Origin: a bacterium
GTDB taxonomy: Bacteria > Vulcanimicrobiota > Xenobia > Xenobiales > Xenobiaceae
Direction: 5' to 3'
DNA: 9,077 nt
Assembly: GCA_017444165.1 (NCBI GenBank)
Contig: JAFSXH010000070.1
Span: 1-9,077 of the forward strand
Shown here: piece by piece, positions 5,864-9,077 of the stretch
How positions within the stretch are numbered: the first letter of the stretch is position 1
Layout of the letters: each line of letters opens with the position of its first letter
The notes under the pieces: generated by a model
Databases searched by the model: none
Told to the model about the DNA's origin: nothing
What the model saw: only the letters and a program-made list of their open reading frames with translations
Translations under genes and position numbers: made by a program

Positions 5864-6748
5864 ATGAAAATGAGGGCATTACTCTCTTTGAATACACTGC
5901 TATTATCTGGAATTGTGGGTAGTGGTAGCTGTGACTGGGTAGGGGACAAAGAAGAAGTTTACGTTGTCAGTGTCCCTGTGGCTAGTGTTTATGCGGACAT
6001 TTACGATGATTCTGAGAGAGTGACCCAAGTTCTCGGCGGTGATGTAGTCATTGTAAAAAAGAGAGATGCTGTACGCTCTCTTTTTAAGATTATCGTTCCA
6101 GATCAGTATAGAGAGAGTTATGGTTATCCTGGTTGGATGGAGAGGCGTTACTTAAGTAAAGTTGCCTCTACTAATCGTAATAATATATTTGTGAGTGAAC
6201 CAGTAGCCCTTGTTTATTCCTCTCCTAACATAAAAAGTGATACTATCGGCAAGTTTTACGCTTTCAGTTCGCTCCAGTGTGATCTTAAATTTAAACATCA
6301 CAGTTTTTGCTCCATTAAAATGCCAGGGAGTGGTCGGGTAGGTTACGTTTTGAAGAGCCACGTATCCAGAGATTATCTTCCCGCTAAGGGTAAAGAAATA
6401 ATTAAGAGTGCCTGGAAATTTAAAGGTACTCCTTATCTGTGGGGCGGTTTAAGTGCTAGCGGTATAGATTGTTCTGGTTTCGTCTATATCGTCTGCAAAA
6501 TGCACGGTCTCTTAGTGCCGCGTGATGCCGATCAGCAGTTTTTAGTAGGTCGAGACGTAGCTCGAGATGAACTAGCCCCTGGAGATACCGTATTTTTTGG
6601 TAAAGATTATCAAAATGTTGGTCATGTTGGTTTTTATTTAGGAGATGATTATTTCTTAGATGCTTCAGGGCGCAATGGAGTCAACCGCAGTTCTCTGAAG
6701 GATCCTAAATATATTGATTGTTATCTAGGGGCTAAACGTTTCTATTGA
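5864..6748 (+). CDS. Exported SH3b-SH3b-NlpC/P60 peptidase, YkfC-like
   Basis: A 294-residue protein with an N-terminal hydrophobic signal (5-19) and Cys 23; SGSC is a poor lipobox, so lipoprotein status is only possible. Two bacterial SH3-like regions follow (about 31-98, ending in YPGWMERRYL, and 107-170), then an NlpC/P60 domain from about 173. YLWGGLSASGIDCSGF at 191-206 gives catalytic Cys 203, and GHVGFYLG at 253-260 gives His 254. The third catalytic position, 12 residues on and usually His in YkfC relatives, is Asp 266 in FLDASGR. Such enzymes cut gamma-D-glutamyl-diamino acid bonds in peptidoglycan peptides, often during recycling. ATG 5864 is preferred, with GGGAG 11 bases upstream; ATG 5870 is the alternative. 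It is almost certainly cotranscribed with the JAMM-LysM gene. Its stop overlaps the convergent HtrA gene by 7 bases. Confidence 0.9.
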   Translation: MKMRALLSLNTLLLSGIVGSGSCDWVGDKEEVYVVSVPVASVYADIYDDSERVTQVLGGDVVIVKKRDAVRSLFKIIVPDQYRESYGYPGWMERRYLSKVASTNRNNIFVSEPVALVYSSPNIKSDTIGKFYAFSSLQCDLKFKHHSFCSIKMPGSGRVGYVLKSHVSRDYLPAKGKEIIKSAWKFKGTPYLWGGLSASGIDCSGFVYIVCKMHGLLVPRDADQQFLVGRDVARDELAPGDTVFFGKDYQNVGHVGFYLGDDYFLDASGRNGVNRSSLKDPKYIDCYLGAKRFY

Positions 6749-7812
6749 GCATCCAGAGTTATAGAGACGATAAACTTTTTGTTGCGCCTCCAGACGGTCA
6801 ATTTGATCTTGTCTCCAGCATGGCAGCGGGCCAATTCGTGGAGCATAGCGTTAACTGAATTAATAGTCTTGCCGTTGAAAGCACTGATTGTGTCTCCTGG
6901 TTTTATGTTGGCTCTATTAGCTGGTGAACCCTCAACTACTTGGGTGACAAAGACACCGCTGGCTAATTTTATGTCAAAATCTTTGGCTTTTTCCGAGGTG
7001 AGGGTGGCCCCACTCAAACCTAACCAGGGTCTGCCATTACTGTCTGATATGTAATTGGAACTCTCATCTGAAGAACTGGAATCAGAGCTTATGAGCTGCT
7101 GAGCCACGTCGAAGGCACTCTTTATGGGAATAGCAAATCCTAGCCCCTGCGCCTTATCGTAACCATTGGCTGGTCCCGTGTAGACTAAGGCGTTTATACC
7201 TATAAGCTCACCCCTGGAGTTTAGAAGAGCTCCGCCAGAAGAGCCAGGGTTGATGGCAGCATCAGTTTGGATGAGATTTTGGTACTTTATGCCCTTAGTC
7301 TCAATGTTTCTTCCCAAACCACTGATCATGCCCTGTGTCACTGTACCCGTAAAACCTAGGGGATCTCCTATAGCTATGACTGTTTGACCTACACGCAGGT
7401 GATCAGAATTGCCTATTTTGGCTACAGGCAGAGAAGAAGCCCCTATTTTTATTATGGCTAAATCTTTATCGGAGGCTATTTTATGTATTTTGGCTTCAAA
7501 TGTCTTCTTATTCTTCAATTGAACTTTAATTTGTTTGCCGCCTTTGACAACGTGGGCATTAGTTAAAATATAACCATTGGCGTTGATTATTACCCCTGCT
7601 CCTATGCCTGGCTTATTCCTATTTTGTCTGTAAGTTCTCACGGAAACAACAGATTCTGAAGCTCTGGCTATAGCGGCTACACGTTCACTCTCTTCGTTAG
7701 CTTCCACTAGTGTAGTGGGTATGATTATAGCTACTAAAGCTAAAATTATGAGCAGCCAGGGATGGCGGTGTGTATTCAAAGGAAAACCTCCACTAGTTTC
7801 AATAATTTTCAT
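6742..7812 (-). CDS. HtrA/DegP-family serine protease, single PDZ
   Basis: A 356-residue envelope protease of the trypsin-like HtrA family, which degrades or senses misfolded exported proteins. Residues 19-37 are a hydrophobic segment that may be a cleaved signal (before or near VEANE) or an uncleaved anchor. The catalytic triad is visible: His 87 in TNAHVV, Asp 117 in SDKDLAIIKI, Ser 192 in NPGSSGGAL, where the usual Asn before Ser is Ser. A Ser/Asp-rich linker (242-254) joins the protease to one PDZ domain at about 262-355 (RPWLGLSG, GVFVTQV, SPANRANIKPGDTI). One PDZ makes it closer in layout to DegS or HtrA of Gram-positives than to two-PDZ DegP. ATG at 7812 overlaps the TGA of the upstream MgtC gene as ATGA, suggesting translational coupling. 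It is the last gene of its cluster, and no terminator is apparent before it meets the convergent gene. Confidence 0.94.
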   Translation of the reverse strand: MKIIETSGGFPLNTHRHPWLLIILALVAIIIPTTLVEANEESERVAAIARASESVVSVRTYRQNRNKPGIGAGVIINANGYILTNAHVVKGGKQIKVQLKNKKTFEAKIHKIASDKDLAIIKIGASSLPVAKIGNSDHLRVGQTVIAIGDPLGFTGTVTQGMISGLGRNIETKGIKYQNLIQTDAAINPGSSGGALLNSRGELIGINALVYTGPANGYDKAQGLGFAIPIKSAFDVAQQLISSDSSSSDESSNYISDSNGRPWLGLSGATLTSEKAKDFDIKLASGVFVTQVVEGSPANRANIKPGDTISAFNGKTINSVNAMLHELARCHAGDKIKLTVWRRNKKFIVSITLDAQ

Positions 7813-8459
7813 TCTATATCGACTTCGTTTGCTCCAACAGAGGTTAGCAGACGTGTAACTCTCGATCTTTCCACTTTTTTAGGTAGATTTATTATAGCTT
7901 TTACAACGACGTGATCCTCTTCTAAATTTACATTTATGTTGTAAATTTGCAGATCGTATTCAGCCAATCTGTCGCAGAGTTTTTTTACAATATCCTCTTG
8001 GTTGGGAAATACCGCCTTAATCTTAACTTGGCGAAAACCAGCCATCTTCTTCTCTAACTTGTGCAAAAATATCAGCGTCAACAAAGTGAGTAAACTTGTG
8101 GAGCAGGCCAATATGTAAGCTCCTGCTCCGCAACTCATACCGATGGCGGCCACAACCCACAAGGTGGCTGCCGTGGTCAGACCGCGTACTGTAACCCCCT
8201 GTTTCATGATCGTTCCTGCTCCTAGAAAGCCGATACCACTCACTACTTGGGCAGCTATGCGCTCCGAATCGCGGTTGTGTTGGCCGTCAATGAAGTAATA
8301 AAACGAAAGCACAGTAAAGAGGGCTGAACCTACTGAAACTAAAACGTTAGTACGCAATCCTGCAGCTCTGTTCATAGCCTCGCGCTCTAAGCCTATGGCC
8401 CCTCCTAAGAAGGCCGCCAAAACTAGTCTGAGTATAAAATCCAACTCTGAAATTTCCAA
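7809..8459 (-). CDS. MgtC/SapB family membrane protein
   Basis: From the TTG at 8459 the protein has 216 residues. The first about 130 residues form the MgtC/SapB membrane domain: LRLVLAAFLGGAIGLERE, then AGLRTNVLVSVGSALFTVLS, GIGFLGAGTIMKQG and VRGLTTAATLWVVAAIGMSCG are all hallmarks of the family. The remainder, from about 137, is a soluble ACT-like domain (VKIKAVF through VTRLLTSVGANEVDIE). MgtC proteins are linked to magnesium limitation, membrane potential and intracellular survival in some pathogens, but many environmental members have no known role. The start is chosen because GAGG (complement of 8468-8471) lies 8 bases before this TTG; the TTG at 8483 would add eight residues without a good site. 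The ribosome binding site overlaps the stop of the upstream DUF493 gene, and the stop overlaps the HtrA start. Confidence 0.92.
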   Translation of the reverse strand: MEISELDFILRLVLAAFLGGAIGLEREAMNRAAGLRTNVLVSVGSALFTVLSFYYFIDGQHNRDSERIAAQVVSGIGFLGAGTIMKQGVTVRGLTTAATLWVVAAIGMSCGAGAYILACSTSLLTLLTLIFLHKLEKKMAGFRQVKIKAVFPNQEDIVKKLCDRLAEYDLQIYNINVNLEEDHVVVKAIINLPKKVERSRVTRLLTSVGANEVDIE

Positions 8460-8467
8460 TAATTCTA

Positions 8468-8471
8468 CCTC
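8468..8471 (-). promoter_or_regulatory. Ribosome binding site of the MgtC gene, overlapping the upstream stop
   Basis: On the minus strand GAGG lies 8 bases before TTG 8459 and shares bases with the TGA stop (8472-8470) of the DUF493 gene. It decides the shorter MgtC start and suggests that ribosomes ending on the upstream gene re-initiate here. Confidence 0.55.
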
Positions 8472-8823
8472 ACAGCATGGCAACTACTTTTTCATCATTT
8501 TTAAGATCAGCATAGATTTTATCTAACTGTTCTCTGCTTTGAGCGACTATTTCAACAGTTACAGAGACGAAGTTTCCCTTTTTACTGCTAGTCTGTCTAC
8601 AATGTTCTAATTTTAGCTCAGGAACGTGTACAGAGACTAGATCAAAAGCATATTTAAGAAAATCACCTTCAGAACGACCGAAGATTTTGATGGGGAATTT
8701 GCAAGGGAACTGCATGGCCTTGCCCTGTGGATCGTGTTTAGCTATAAAATTGGCAGATAGATCATCCATATGTTCATGTTGGCATTGTTCACAATGGCAA
8801 TCGTGATGATGTGAGTTACTCAT
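8470..8823 (-). CDS. DUF493/YbeD-like protein with His/Cys-rich leader
   Basis: A 117-residue protein. From about residue 38 it matches the UPF0250/DUF493 pattern: FPCKFPIKIFG near the start, a VPELKLEHCR stretch, then KKGNFVSVTVEIVAQSREQLDKIY and a final short helix ending VVAML. The fold is a small ACT-like alpha/beta domain. In Escherichia coli YbeD sits near the lipoate genes, but its function is not firmly known; no lipoate gene is present here. The N-terminal extension is unusual: residues 5-18 contain six His and three Cys, including CHCEQC, which resembles a metal-binding tail. The start ATG 8823 has a GAGGAAG site upstream and overlaps the stop of the preceding gene as ATGA. Confidence 0.85.
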   Translation of the reverse strand: MSNSHHHDCHCEQCQHEHMDDLSANFIAKHDPQGKAMQFPCKFPIKIFGRSEGDFLKYAFDLVSVHVPELKLEHCRQTSSKKGNFVSVTVEIVAQSREQLDKIYADLKNDEKVVAML

Positions 8824-9077
8824 TTTTTCTTCCTCTGGTTATTTTTTTTATTCTCTTTGTTAACTGTTTTACTTTGTCCAGGTTGTGTATCAGTTTTACT
8901 TTGCTCGCTGACTTTCTTTGGAGGCTCTGCGGATTCTGGCTCTAGTTGGAAGGCTTTTTGTGGATCGATGTAATTAGCCACATCATCCCACATGGTATTG
9001 GCTTTTATCCATTTGTCCTGAATTTTCAAAGATTCTAAAGCGGAAAATTTCCCATCATAGGCTTTTAGCCTCTGGCC
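8820..9077 (-). CDS. Unrecognised protein, C-terminal part only
   Basis: The minus-strand frame is open to the right edge, giving 85 residues of a gene that starts outside the window. A TTG at 9029 could be a start, but the reading frame continues upstream without a stop and no ribosome binding site supports it. The visible portion begins with a mixed hydrophilic stretch containing two Trp (KWIKANTMWDDVANYID) and ends in a long charged, low-complexity tail rich in Lys, Asn, Gln and Glu, finishing QRKKK. No family is recognised. Its TGA overlaps the ATG of the DUF493 gene, so it belongs to the same transcript. The tail has the look of a disordered, possibly nucleic-acid or membrane-surface contacting extension, which is inference only. 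Confidence 0.6.
   Translation of the reverse strand, partial: GQRLKAYDGKFSALESLKIQDKWIKANTMWDDVANYIDPQKAFQLEPESAEPPKKVSEQSKTDTQPGQSKTVNKENKKNNQRKKK

Noticed and set aside
5864..5938. Lipoprotein signal with Cys 23 as lipidation site
   Set aside because: The residues before Cys (SGS) lack the Leu/Val and Ala/Ser/Gly pattern of a normal lipobox, so only a general export signal is supported.

Overview
The window is a compact stretch of bacterial chromosome. Two gene clusters converge and their stop codons overlap around 6742-6748. It carries no rRNA, tRNA, CRISPR array, insertion sequence or phage structural gene that I can see. The organism cannot be named from the sequence. A YbeD-like (DUF493) protein, a single-PDZ HtrA protease and a YkfC-like NlpC/P60 enzyme behind an export signal fit an envelope-bearing bacterium, perhaps diderm. 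The UDP-glucose pyrophosphorylase is of the family best known from eukaryotes, which also occurs in scattered bacterial phyla. Base composition is moderately AT-rich by eye (not computed). Non-ATG starts are frequent: coaD, the ABC ATPase, the JAMM protein and the MgtC protein appear to use TTG or GTG.

Plus strand, 1-3304: a long-chain acyl-CoA synthetase whose N-terminus lies outside the window, then a UDPGP-family UTP-glucose-1-phosphate uridylyltransferase, then coaD. Gaps are 7 and 1 bases, so this looks like one transcript serving acyl-CoA, nucleotide-sugar and coenzyme A supply. CoaD makes the precursor of the CoA that the first enzyme consumes.

Plus strand, 3305-6748: after about 130 bases containing a dyad comes a MalK/MsmX-type sugar ABC ATPase without permease or binding protein beside it. 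It has an unusual aromatic/proline insertion near its N-terminus. A 122-base gap follows, holding a 15-pair inverted repeat that ends in a T run. Next is the most unusual gene of the window: a JAMM/MPN metallopeptidase-like domain joined through a membrane segment and coiled-coil-like linker to a C-terminal LysM domain. It lies 6 bases upstream of an exported SH3b-SH3b-NlpC/P60 peptidase. The pair looks like a small peptidoglycan-linked module.

Minus strand, 9077-6742: an unrecognised partial protein with a charged tail, a DUF493/YbeD protein with a His/Cys-rich leader, an MgtC/SapB membrane protein and an HtrA protease. ATGA overlaps occur at two junctions and a stop/ribosome-binding-site overlap at the third, so the four are probably cotranscribed and translationally coupled.
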